From assembly GCA_014155875.1 (NCBI GenBank), contig JACEFZ010013214.1:1-64000 (forward strand): a stretch of DNA of 64,000 nt, read 5' to 3'. The notes under the pieces were generated by a model, which did not search any database, was not told the DNA's origin, and saw only the letters and a list, made by a program, of their open reading frames with translations. The number at the start of each line of letters is the position of its first letter. The first letter of the stretch is position 1. This DNA comes from Cepaea nemoralis. Taxonomy: Eukaryota > Mollusca > Gastropoda > Stylommatophora > Helicidae. Shown piece by piece: positions 47,435 to 57,640 of this stretch. The translations under genes and the position numbers were made by a program.

Positions 47435-47610
47435 ACTACACTGTAAGGCAACCTGGCAAAATACCCCCATGGCTTGTGCTGTCATCATCTCTGGCAGTAC
47501 AAGTCCAACTCTTGGCCTTCACACTACACTGTAAGGCAACCTGGCAAAATACCCCCATGGCTTGTGCTGTCATCATCTCTGGCAGTAAAAGTCCAACTCT
47601 TGCCCTTCAC
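47435..47610. repeat. 88-bp tandem duplication
   Basis: 47435-47522 and 47523-47610 both start ACTACACTGTAAGGCAACCT and differ by only two or three bases. Confidence 0.95.
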
Positions 47611-47906
47611 ATTGCAGAACTGTTTTAACTGCAGTCTACTCCAGCAAAGGACAGGTGCTGAAGATGTACCAGGATGTGCACCCCAGAAATCAAGTTGCCA
47701 CACAATTACGCCAGCAAACCAAAGAAGAAGAATTATTTTACATTCTTATGACAATCAGTTTATTTCTGAGTGTTTTAATATCCTTAGCGAAAAAATAAAC
47801 ACACACACGTGTGTGGCTGTAAACTTGTGGACAAAATTAAAAAGCTAATTAACAACTGATTGAAGTGACAAACATGTGATTATACAAACTAATGTTAAAA
47901 TAGAAC
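47611..47906. other. No gene recognised
   Basis: Non-repetitive AT-rich stretch. The ORF crossing 47474-47848 is partly built from the 88-bp duplication and has no motif. Confidence 0.45.
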
Positions 47907-48592
47907 TGGATCTCAAGATAACTTGGAGCCACGGTATTGTAGAGTGAGATCACAGATAACTTGGAGCCATGGTATTGTAGAACTGGAACTCAAGATAACC
48001 TGGAGCCATGGTATTGTAGAGTGAGATCACAGATAACTTGGAGCCATGGTATTGTAGAACTGGAACTCAAGATAACCTGGAGCCATGGTATTGTAGAGTG
48101 AGATACCAGATAACTTGGAGCCATGGTATTGTAGAGTGAGATACCAGATAACTTGGAGCCATGGTATTGTAGAGTGAGATCACAGATAACTTGGAGCCAT
48201 GGTATTGTAGAGTGAGATCACAGATAACTTGGAGCCATGGTATTGTAGAGTGAGATCACAGATAACTTGGAGCCATGGTATTGTAGAGTGAGATCACAGA
48301 TAACTTGGAGCCATGGTATTGTAGAGTGAGATCACAGATAACTTGGAGCCATGGTATTGTAGAACTGGAACTCAAGATAACCTGGAGCCATGGTATTGTA
48401 GAGTGAGATACCAGATAACTTGGAGCCATGGTATTGTAGAGTGAGATACCAGATAACTTGGAGCCATGGTATTGTAGAGTGAGATCACAGATAACTTGGA
48501 GCCATGGTATTGTAGAGTGAGATCACAGATAACTTGGAGCCATGGTATTGTAGAGTGAGATCACAGATAACTTGGAGCCATGGTATTGTAGA
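47907..48592. repeat. Minisatellite, 38-bp unit, array I (~18 copies)
   Basis: Unit TAGAGTGAGATCACAGATAA followed by CTTGGAGCCATGGTATTG. A variant with GAACTGGAACTCAAG appears at intervals, giving a weak higher-order pattern. The first unit carries GAGCCACGG. Array II lies at 54777-55318. Confidence 0.96.
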
Positions 48593-48761
48593 GCGGGATA
48601 ATTGAATGGGTCTCATTGGATCTCACTGACCGGATCTGATTGACTACCACTTGCAACTGTGGAGCATCAGAACAAGGCCAGGTCACGTCCTTCACCTTCT
48701 TCGTTCCAGTTTCAAGGGAAGTGCATCACACCAAATTATGCAACTCACAGGTCAGTGTGTG

Positions 48762-48980
48762 TGTGTGCGTGAGAGAGAGGGAGAGAGAAAAAGCGAGAGG
48801 GAAAGAGAAAGTGAGAGAGAGAGAGAGTGGGGGAGAGAAAGAGTGAAAGGGAGAAAGAGGGAGAGAGAAAGAGTGAAAGAGAAAGTGAGAGAGAGGGAGA
48901 GAGAAAGTGAGAGGGAGAGAGAAAGTGAGAGGGAGAGAGAAAGAGTGATAGGAAGAGAGGGGGAGAGAGAGAGAGAGATT
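48762..48980. repeat. GA-rich low-complexity array
   Basis: Imperfect GAGAGAAAGAGTGA-type units with a GTGTGTG start. Charged or Ser/Leu-rich ORFs on both strands are artefacts. Confidence 0.93.
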
Positions 48981-49238
48981 TCGGCAGGCATGTGTGTCAG
49001 GTATGCTACCTCTAGACATATTCCATCCAAGGTGACAATCTACCTGTGGGCTTTATTTCCTAACAATGTTGCCAGGACAGCTGCCTAAAGGCCTACTCTT
49101 TGCGACTTCCAACTGCTGCGGGGTTTGTAACGTGCGTAAATGGCACACACAACTTCCTGTTTCTTTTTTCTTTTCTTTTTTTGCCTTTATCCGTGAGTTC
49201 AGTGTCTGATGCCGGCCCAGTGTCTAACGGGTTATGGG

Positions 49239-49420
49239 CGCAGTTCGTAATCCCGCATACCCGCGTTGGAAACACAGCTGCGGGCGATTTGGCAGCAGAT
49301 GGCATTACGTTGCTTTAAAAAAATGTAATGGTATTTATGGTTCAGAAAGCAATGGCAAACTACTGATCGTAAACTAGCTCAGGAATCACGAAAAGCCAAA
49401 ACACGCTGGGGTTGACGACT
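49239..49420 (+). repeat. Dispersed repeat family R1, copy 1
   Basis: Begins CGTAATCCCGCATACCCG, contains CAGCTGCGGGCG, and then AATGGCAAACTACTG. It matches in inverted orientation 54305-54470. Its end (CAGGAATCACGAAAAGCCAA) also matches the complement of 14570-14600. Confidence 0.7.
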
Positions 49421-49834
49421 ACCTCTTGTAAAGGATATGCAACAAAATTCTGATCTTACTAGCCAAGAGATCAGGGGGATGTATGTTGTATAGTATCATT
49501 ACATATATGCGATTCTGGGACAACACTTGTACCCCTGCTCTGGGGACGAGCCTTGTGGGCCTGAGACTGAGATCCCTGTCACGGCTCCCCACTAATAATC
49601 CGATAGTTCACTTCTAAACAGAGCATCCCACAAGACTTGACCAGACATGGAGAGGGAACCGGACCCACAGGAGCGACGCATCCAGACAAACTGTGGGGGT
49701 GGGGGGGGGGAGATGAACCAGTTAAGACCAGAAGCGAACCGCCGTGTTGCCTGTTATATATAACCCACGCTGCCCATGGGCATTAAGACAAGTATACAAG
49801 GGAAAGAAAGTTCACTATTCTAAGCAACCTCTGA
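49421..49834. other. Unassigned DNA, no gene
   Basis: Contains a G-rich tract near 49694-49710. No ORF or tandem repeat supported. Confidence 0.4.
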
Positions 49835-49880
49835 AGTCGGAGTGGGTTCGCCTGATGGTGAGGGACACTGTTAATAGGGA
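49835..49880 (+). mobile_element. SINE family S1, left half of a split copy
   Basis: CTCTGAAGTCGGAGTGGG through GACACTGTTAATAGGGA matches the body of the copy at 21433-21730. The other half resumes at 54664. The last 12 bases (49869-49880) are the left target duplication of the LINE. Confidence 0.85.
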
Positions 49881-49893
49881 TTGATTGATTGAT

Positions 49894-52783
49894 TTAGGAA
49901 TCGACATCACAGCATTCGGGGCATTCCCATAAGTGCTCCGTCCCCATCCTCAGCAGCCAGCGAAGAGTTCCAACACTAATAGTACCAGTAGCAATCTGAT
50001 TATAAGTCCGTCTCGCCTTTCCTCTGAGCGTTGAGCGTCGGCCAGATCCCTTCGTCACTCCTCGTTGTCTCATTCTTGCCAGACCATGGTAATCCATTTG
50101 CTCCTCCGAGGTGTGCACGTGCTCCCACAAGGCCGCAACCACATCTGCCTTGTCATGTATCAATACTCCACCAAGTTCTGCAGAGCCAGCCAATCTGTCC
50201 GCCTGTTCATTTCCCAGCACACCGGCATGCCCCGGAGAAAAGATCCAGGCGATGCTTGTCACCCGTGACCTCCGAAGTGAAGCAAGCCACTCCGCACGAA
50301 GTCTGCCCGTCCTCACCCTCGTCAGCATGCTTTCTGAGTCAGTTACAATCACGATGTGTGTGTGTGTCGTATTCTCCATCCAGCGGAGAGCCGCAGTGAC
50401 TGCCTCCACTTCCATTCTTAAGCTGGATGTTGTGGTATCATATGCCAGGCTCTCCTGCCCCAAACATCGACCATTAGCTTTGGCTATGAACCCCCAGCCA
50501 CTTCTCTCACCTCTTGACACCGAACCATCTGTGTAGATAATCACATCACTCGAGTGAGCATTGTCCTGAATTAGTTGCTGGATTTCCACTTCCGTGGCCC
50601 CTGCTGGCCACTCCCTGCACTCCCGGCTTAATGTGATTATAACTCTGCACAAGTCTGACTGCTCCGCTGGCACTCTGACCCACTCCTCTCCACGCCTAAT
50701 GTTCTCCAAGGGGCACACCTGTCTGATCGTATCCTCCGCCTGAGCCATCCATGATTTCCCTCTTATCAGTCGCTGACCCTTAACTGCGTCAAGCGCCTCA
50801 TGCAGTGGGTGGTCTGTGTCTGCAGCTACTCTGAGGTATGCCTTCCTCTGCATCACCTTGAGCCTACCAGCAACAGTCGGCAGACCAAGGATGTAACGCA
50901 TACACACTACTGGGGTGTCTCTAGTGCATCCCAGAATGACCCGCATAGCTTCGTTCTGTATGCGCTCTAACTTCACCAGCTGACTCTCTGAGACAGTGAG
51001 CAGACCTAATCCATAATCAATTACTGAGAGGATCAAGTGCTGGTATAGTGTGAAAAGCATTCTCTGCTCTATGTCCATTGCAGCCATAGTTTTAAGTGCA
51101 TTGAGTCCCTTTTGAGATCTTGTCACGACCGTCTCCACATGGTCCTTGAAGGATAGGCTCCTGTCAAATGTGATCCCCAGATACTTCAGTTTGTTCTCTC
51201 TGCTGACATTTCTACCATCTATCGCGAGGCTTGGGACATCAGCTCTTACAATCCTGTTGTCCAGAGAGCACCACAAAACAGCCGCCTTTTCCGGGTGGAT
51301 GACAGCACTCATTTCTGTGCACCAGTCAATCACTTTATCTACTGTCGCCTGTAACTCCTGGGCTGTTTGCTCCCTATCTCTCCCCTGCCTATATGCAAGA
51401 ATATCATCTGCAAATGTTAGTATTCTTCCAACCCCTGGTGCTTCTAGGTTTGCAATCTTGCTCGTATACACATTAAAGAGCACCGGTGAGACTGCAGATC
51501 CCTGTGGCAGTCCCGGGGTTAACATATGTGGCTCTGAGGTCCATGCGCCCAGACGGAGAGCAACCCGACGAGAGTGCAGGACGGCTGCTATCCAGTTCAC
51601 CAACCAGGGATTGACCCCCTTCTCCATCAGTGCGGTCATCAAAATATCATATCGAACTCTATTGTACGCATCCTCGAGATCAAGCGCTACCGCCATCGTT
51701 TCCTGTCTACTCTGGAACCCCTCATAAACATCAAAGGCAAAAGTGGCTGCATTTGACCAGGTATCTTTCCCTGGCCTGTAGCTCCCCAGGCCTCTTGGAA
51801 GAAGCTTCCCGCTTTCCAAAAACTCTTGCAGCTTGACAGCGACTATCTTCTCTAAAACCTTCCCAAATGTATTTTGAAGGGTGATGATCCTAAAGCCGCT
51901 AAGCTTTGACTGATCCTTGAATGGTTTTGGGAGAGGGATGAGATAGCTGTGCACCCAATCCTGCGGTACTGATGCTGTCCTAATGCTCTGGTTAAAGCAG
52001 TCGGTCATCTCCTCCAGGTCTGCTTCGCTCAAACCCTTCATGTGGCCATACCTGACCCCATCGGGCCCTGGTGCCGTGTCTTTTGCCTTTTTCAAAATGT
52101 GTTTAACATCTTCCACCCGTATGATGTCTTCATACTGCATATTCTTCGTGGTGCCAGATAGCTCCTCTCTAACTGCATCCCTGGTGTCCGCATCATTATG
52201 ATTGGTCTGCTCTAAATATGTCTGGAGAAACGCCTCCCCTTTCTCTTTGTCTGTTGTCACGCGCACACCATCATCTCTATAGATTGTTCCCACTGTCATC
52301 GGCCGATCTTTTCTCTGCATTTGCCTGTGCAGTTTCCAGAAGTTTCGCAGTGTTTTATCACCTCCAATCTCCTTCATGAAACATTCCCATTTTGCCTTTT
52401 TTGCCTCTGCAGCACAGCGCTTGAAGACCTCCGCCTTGTCTTTCTTGACATTTTCCGCTGTGTCCACTTCCTCTCGTGAGCTTCGAGGTGTCTGTCGCAC
52501 TTTCTTTAGCTGCTTCACTGCAGCTCTCTTTGCTTTCCAAGCATGGGTTACTTCTGGGGTCCACCATGGGGGCTGCAAAAAGGGAGTTTTAACAGTCCTG
52601 TTGCATGCCCCTAAAAAAACTTCTAATCCGGTCCAATATTTCGCGTAAACTGTCACGTGACCCGCCCAATTTCTAACGGCGTCCATTGTTGGGGAGACCT
52701 TTTTCAGATTGATTGAGTTGAGGCGTCCAAGTAGGCAATCGGTCCACTCATACCGGACGGAAGGTCTTGCGCGCTCTCCCAGC
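49894..52783 (-). CDS. Reverse transcriptase-RNase H polyprotein (LINE), 5' incomplete, frame intact
   Basis: One uninterrupted frame of about 960 LINE-derived residues; the frame continues upstream to 52875 only by reading through the hAT end. RT lies at about residues 265-560 of the extended frame: TAPGPDGVRYG, VALDLEDAYNRVRYD, GLPQGSAVSPVLFNVY and TFADDILAY (FADD in place of YADD; the two catalytic Asp are kept), then LKYLGITFD. RNase H lies at about 770-905: YTDGSVSRGERSGWGF, RMEVEAVTAAL, VTDSESML and SPGHAGVLGNEQADRLAG give the full Asp-Glu-Asp-Asp set plus His. The last residues WECPECC look like the start of a truncated zinc motif. With no start codon or endonuclease of its own it is probably inert, yet undamaged, so the insertion is recent. 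Confidence 0.93.
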
Positions 52784-53059
52784 CATAGTTGCCATTCTAG
52801 ATATTTTATATCCAGATCTAGAGGTTTTTGCCGGCGTCTGGATACCGTTTTCTGACGTTTGGATGCTGGATGCAATTCTAGATACTTTTCATTTGGAGTC
52901 GGATATTTTGAATACTTTCTAGATTTTACTTTTCTTTCGGTGTCACTTCACCCATTTTATGTTTGGTCTGGACGCGCGTAAATTATGGTAACTGCAATTA
53001 TTTAAACTTTGAACTGACTTGGGTCAACGCTCAACAATCTGGCAACAACCCCCCCCCCC

Positions 53060-54227
53060 CTCTCTGGTTCTCCAAATCATCTGTCAGACAACAGCAATAC
53101 AATAATTTATATAAAGCATTAGATGATAGTTCCTCACCACTGAAAATTCTGTCATATTGCAAAACTAGATGGTTATCAATTCAACCAGCTGTTGAAGTAA
53201 TTGTGAACCGATAGTTGGAGTTGAAGACACACTTCGAAATAACAAGACAAATTGAAAAGTGCTACACAGCTGAAGTACTATATGGAATGTACAGTGATGA
53301 AAAATAATTTGGCATTCCTTCTCTTTTCACAACCCATTTTAAGTGAAGTGCAAAAAGTTAATAAACTATTTGAATCTCAAAATGTTGATAAAGTTAAATT
53401 ACTTGACGACCTCATTTTGCTATTTCACTCAATTGGTAAAAGACTTATATTGCCAACTTCTAAAGCTGACTTGTTCACTTGCACTATAGAGAGCTATTTG
53501 GCTCCCAAGCCATACCTGGGATACTAAATCGAATCAAAAATTGATGGTTTAAAAACAAAAGGACTTGACAGAAAATGAAGAGAACAACTTAAGAAAGCGC
53601 TGTCAAGATTTTCTTGTCTCATTATTCGATCAACTGAAGCAGAGACTTCCTGAAAATTTAGATGTATTGAAAACTATTTCACTCTTTTCTATTAACAACA
53701 TACCTCAGCCAGTAAAGGACATATCTAAATACTGTCAAGTTATTAAATTTTTAGGAGCTACTGATAATAATGTGGCGGAAGCAGAATATCAGTTAACAAA
53801 AATAAATTTGGTTGACTGGACAAACAAAACAGAAACTGAAGCTTTTTGGAGTGAAGTAAGACAATTTAAAGATGTCTCAGGTAACAGTCCATTCTGTAAG
53901 CTCTTTGAATGTGCGATGTCTGCCATGATACTACCCCCTTCAAATGCTGATGCGGAAAGAGTTTTCAGTACTGTGAATTATACAAAATGTAAACTAAGAA
54001 ACAGGATGACACTTGATCTCTTAAATGCTATATTGACAATAAGATTTGGCCTGATGAGAGCAGGAAAATGCTGTTCACCTTATCAGCTCCCTGATCGTGT
54101 AATAAAAGAAATTGGAACAGCTAAAGCATACCAGAGTCATTTTGAATCTGAAGCTTCAACTTCATCATCCAAGCTAAGTGCATCTTGTGAGACAGGCATC
54201 AGTGAAGATGAGGACATGATTCTATAG
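53060..54227 (+). pseudogene. hAT transposase, 5'-truncated, broken frames
   Basis: Reads in three frames: 53060-53307 (with an in-frame TAG at 53212), about 53300-53527, and 53565-54227. Recognisable parts are WFSKSSVRQQQ, CKTRWLSIQPAVE (the conserved RW) and the C-terminal dimerisation region PPSNADAERVFSTVNYTKCK ... LNAILTIRF. The N-terminal BED finger and first catalytic Asp region are missing. It resembles the hAT transposases from which ZNF862/FAM200-type genes descend (family knowledge). It cannot make an active transposase. The intact TIRs suggest it moved using an enzyme made elsewhere, or decayed after insertion. Confidence 0.92.
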
Positions 54228-54304
54228 GTAAGTCACATCAACTTTCTTTTTAATGTTGCATATCCCTTACAGGATGGTGCAGTCAACATCATAATTTTTC
54301 AGCT

Positions 54305-54470
54305 GCTGATGATGTACAAGGCAAGATTACGCTCAGTAGTTTGCCATTGTTTTCTGAGCGACCGGCTCACATACCCCTGTAAGTTACCAGCGCGGCTCGA
54401 ACTGCTGTCGGTTCGGGCGCAGCTGCGTTACTCACGAGAATATACGGGATTACGGCGATAGCCGTAAACT
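54305..54470 (-). repeat. Dispersed repeat family R1, copy 2 (inside the hAT)
   Basis: On the minus strand: CGTAATCCCGTATATTCTCG, CGCAGCTGCGCCCG, then AATGGCAAACTACTGAGCG, matching 49239-49390. It lies between the transposase stop and the right TIR, so it is either a later insertion in, or was carried by, the hAT. Confidence 0.7.
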
Positions 54471-54663
54471 TGTCGCCAGGGAGAGCGGCAGTCACATCAA
54501 TACATATGTAACTTCTTACTTTCTCAATCTGGATATTTTCCCTAGATACTTTCCAACGAAATCTAGATATTTATGGATGCTGTTTGGGCCGTTTCTAGAT
54601 ACTTTTGGTCAAAAAAAAGTGGCAACCCTGCTCCCAGCTTTAACTTTCCTGGGTTTAGAGATA

Positions 54664-54776
54664 TGTTAATAGGGAAATCTAATACACACGCAAAATTCAG
54701 TCTATCACTACTATAAATAGTGTTATGGACTACGCTTGAGTTCAAAGCGAGCTAGCAAAAAAAAAAAAAAAAAAAA
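54664..54776 (+). mobile_element. SINE family S1, right half of the split copy, with poly-A tail
   Basis: Starts with the right copy of the LINE target duplication (54664-54675), continues through GCAAAATTCAGTC, CTATAAATAGTG and TTGAGTTCAAAGCGAGCTAG, and ends in about 20 A. Confidence 0.88.
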
Positions 54777-55318
54777 CCTGGAGCCACGGTATTGTAGAGT
54801 GAGATCACAGATAACTTGGAGCCATGGTATTGTAGAGTGAGATCACAGATAACTTGGAGCCATGGTATTGTAGAGTGAGATCACAGATAACTTGGAGCCA
54901 TGGTATTGTAGAGTGAGATCACAGATAACTTGGAGCCATGGTATTGTAGAGTGAGATCACAGATAACTTGGAGCCATGGTATTGTAGAGTGAGATCACAG
55001 ATAACTTGGAGCCATGGTATTGTAGAGTGAGATCACAGATAACTTGGAGCCATGGTATTGTAGAGTGAGATCACAGATAACTTGGAGCCATGGTATTGAC
55101 GTATTGTAGAGTGAGATCACAGATAACTTGGAGCCATGGTATTGTAGAGTGAGATCACAGATAACTTGGAGCCATGGTATTGTAGAGTGAGATCACAGAT
55201 AACTTGGAGCCATGGTATTGTAGAGTGAGATCACAGATAACTTGGAGCCATGGTATTGTAGAGTGAGATCACAGATAACTTGGAGCCATGGTATTGTAGA
55301 GTGAGATCACAGATAACT
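54777..55318. repeat. Minisatellite, 38-bp unit, array II (~14 copies)
   Basis: Same unit as 47907-48592, including the GAGCCACGG variant in the first unit. Units are almost identical except for one short insertion near 55097. Confidence 0.96.
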
Positions 55319-55556
55319 CCAGCTTTAACTTTCCTGGGTTTAGAGATATGTTAATAGGGAAATCTAATACACACGCAAAATTCAGTCTGTCACTACTATA
55401 AATAGTGTTATGGACTACGCTTGAGTTCAAAGCGAGCTAGCGGAAAAAACAAAAACAAAAAAAAAACGTCTAATCCGGTCCAATATTTCGCGTAAACTGT
55501 CACGTGACCCGCCCAATTTCTAACGGCGTCCATTGTTGGGGAGACCTTTTACAAAT
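55319..55556 (+). repeat. Rearranged duplicate of LINE 5' end, SINE tail and an internal LINE segment
   Basis: 55319-55460 repeats 54635-54776 (LINE 5' end, TGTTAATAGGGA, SINE tail, A-rich). 55465-55550 repeats 52617-52702 (TAATCCGGTCCAATATTTCG ... GTTGGGGAGACC) from inside the LINE. These pieces are not adjacent in the original, so this is a secondary rearrangement rather than a fresh insertion. Confidence 0.88.
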
Positions 55557-56028
55557 TGTTGCATTCATGTTGACAACTGTCAGCGAAACAACACACACAA
55601 CCACGCCATGTGAGTCCACATTTGTCCGGGGTCACTTGATGCAGGATTTGATGGCTTGCTTTCACTTTCAGTTAATGTTATTGAGTTACGTTCCGTTATT
55701 GAATTGTAATAATTGTATTGTTCCCGAAAAGAAAAAAAACAACTGTTTGAGTTTGTTTGAAACCAAGGCCAGGCCAAGTCAACATTCAACTCAACACCAA
55801 CAAGGTCTCTAGTCTCTAGCCTTAGAGGAGTTAATGGTCATCATCATTCTTGATGGACTAACAACAACAACAACAGAGAGGCTACTGCAATACATGTGAT
55901 ATATCAGAATTAATACACATTTTTTGTTTTGTACATGCAGCCAGCATTGATTATATATGCAATTGTGAATTAAACACTGTGCTGATGATTTGTTTATTTA
56001 AAATCAAAACAATGTTTTCCCGTAGTGA
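55557..56028. other. No gene recognised
   Basis: AT-rich non-repetitive DNA with an (AAC)n stretch near 55861-55875. Confidence 0.45.
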
Positions 56029-56318
56029 ATTTGAATAAGGAAGACACAAACCATATATAGTACGATTTATTGCCTGGCACATTTCGCTGCATCTCATCAG
56101 GTACTTACTGCAGATGTCACACAACGTAGAGTAAAATAATTAGATTCATCGTTCAAGCTGAAATATGTGTGAACACGTGTATATTTCAGCTTGAATGATG
56201 AATCTAATTATTTTACTCTACGTTGTGTGACATCTGCAGTAAGTACCTGACGAAATGCAGCGAAATGTGCCAGGCAATAAATCGTACTATATATGGTTTG
56301 TGTCTTCGTTATTCAAAT
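56029..56318. mobile_element. 290-bp foldback element with ~140-bp arms and hammerhead-like motifs
   Basis: From ATTTGAATAAGG (56029) to its complement at 56318, the two arms are reverse complements with about four mismatches and a centre of about 12 bp. The left arm on the minus strand reads CTGATGAGATGCAGCGAAAT (complement of 56081-56100), which has the two conserved boxes of a hammerhead ribozyme core 8 nt apart, then GTGCCAGGCAATAAA. The right arm reads CTGACGAAATGCAGCGAAAT, with a substitution in the first box. Inverted LTR-like repeats with hammerheads are known in Penelope-like elements; a MITE is the alternative. Confidence 0.8.
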
Positions 56319-56404
56319 ATTTTATTTAAATATTCTTGTTTGTACGCGTTTTATGTTGATTGGCCAGTTTAGGTAACACTTTGCATACACATAAACTAGG
56401 TAGT

Positions 56405-57340
56405 CAGTAGTTTAATCATCATCATCTTCCACATTGCCATCAAGTGTCATGGGGAGAAATAGTTGACATTCCAGCCCCTGATAGGTGTTATTCCATGTGA
56501 TCATATGTCTTTGATGTCAATCCATGTTTATCCCTGGCATTCTCTTGCATTTGTATCAGATCTTCTTTGATGTGCTGGTAGTGGATGTTGCTGCATTCTA
56601 ACGAGATGGCCATACCATTTGATTGTCTGCCTTTCAGTAAATGTGGCACAAGGTGTTGATCCCGCTGTCTGTCTGATAACATCAGCATGTCTTATTCAGT
56701 CTTGGATTGTGAAATAAGCAACTCTCCTCAAGCATCTTATCTCACGGGTGTTGATTTTGTATAAAAGTGATTTGGATAAACTCCAAGTTTGACATTGGTA
56801 GCAAGGCGTTGGTGTGAATATGCTATTCATTATCTGTCATTCTGCGGACACAGGTATATTTGGATGTATGGGGGATAGTTGATATGTCAGCACACTTGCT
56901 GTTTGACATCTTATTTGTGTGTATGTGTGTGCTCTTTTTGCACTTGTTCACATTGAACTCAAGCATACATACAACTTCTAGTAGCACTGGACTGAATTTT
57001 GCATGTGGATTAGCTTTCTCTATTACCAGTGCCCTCACCATCAGGTGAACCCACTTCGACTTTAGAGGTTCTTGTAATTTATGTCCCTAAGTCAAGGATG
57101 AGAAGTCAACATTTTAGTCCAACTGTCCGACATAGGAGTTGAACCCCCTTACCTCGGCATCAGCTCACCGGATGTTTAAGAATACGCATCCTTATCCATT
57201 CAGCCATGCTCACTGCCACAACTGATTTTGATTTCTCTGTCTATTCTGCTATCTTCTGTGATCATAATTCCTAGATATTTAAATTCTGTAACTTGTTTCA
57301 GAATGCATCCATACTTCAAGAGCTGAATATTGAAGAAGGT
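56405..57340 (-). mobile_element. LINE pol remnant interrupted by a SINE
   Basis: On the minus strand 57340-57225 encodes LKQVTEFKYLGIMITED and DREIKI (RT region after the catalytic core). 56825-56480 encodes, in shifting frames, INTREIRCLRRV, then RQTIKWYGHLVRMQQHPLP (C-terminal tail). An (ATG)n tail (complement of 56414-56426) marks the 3' end. Frames are broken several times. A SINE lies between the two coding parts. Confidence 0.75.
56940..57215 (-). mobile_element. SINE family S1, minus-strand copy
   Basis: A box TGGCTGAATGG (complement of 57196-57206) and B box GGTTCAACTCC (complement of 57135-57145). The body matches 21433-21730 up to TTGAGTTCAATGTGAAC, with more divergence than the other copies. 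Confidence 0.88.
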
Positions 57341-57640
57341 TGTCTATTAAAGACGATAAAACAAAGAAAATTGACATAATTTGTTCACTTGAAACATCAC
57401 GAAAGTTTGGAGAGAACTGTAACAATGCGTGTATACAGTGGATCAACAAGTTCAGTTGGGTTATTGTAGAACAGGCTTTATTTGCGATGGTTGATACAAA
57501 ATCTCAGTACAAAGCAAGTAAGATGTTGACTTCTCTTCTCTCGCCCTTGGTGTTTACTAACTGCCCCAACAACAAGCCACGTCACGACTTGAGCATCCTT
57601 CTAGCTGTTCTATCTTGATGCTCAAGCGTGCTGTAGGCTT
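57341..57640. other. Unassigned DNA
   Basis: A 92-codon plus-strand ORF (57340-57618) has no motif. Bases 57398-57424 resemble the start of the LINE tail at 14622. Confidence 0.4.

Larger units (their letters stand above)
52784..54630 (+). mobile_element. hAT-type DNA transposon with 8-bp target duplication
   Basis: CTCCCAGC precedes it at 52776-52783 and follows it at 54631-54638, the 8-bp duplication length typical of hAT. Terminal inverted repeats are CATAGTTGCCA on the left and the complement of CAGGGTTGCCA on the right (9 of 11 match). Subterminal TCTAGATA-type words recur near both ends, as in other hAT elements. It sits inside the LINE, so it inserted later. Length about 1.85 kb. Confidence 0.93.
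49881..54663 (-). mobile_element. 5'-truncated LINE with RT and RNase H, split by a hAT element
   Basis: TGTTAATAGGGA occurs at 49869-49880 and 54664-54675 and flanks the element exactly. On the minus strand the element starts at 54663, is interrupted by the hAT at 54630-52784, and ends with a stop codon followed immediately by an (ATCA)n tail at 49893-49881. Without the hAT it is about 2.9 kb. It lacks the endonuclease region, as expected for a 5'-truncated insertion. RNase H after the RT points to the I/Jockey group (inference). A fragment of the same family lies at 31363-31870. Confidence 0.93.

Noticed and set aside
48651..49030. Charged or Ser/Leu-rich ORFs near 48.7-49.0 kb
   Set aside because: GA-rich low complexity on the two strands.
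50031..52648. Plus-strand ORFs opposite the RT/RNase H frame
   Set aside because: Antisense shadows of the long minus-strand coding region.
55504..55812. 102-residue ORF
   Set aside because: It begins inside a duplicated LINE fragment and has no motif.
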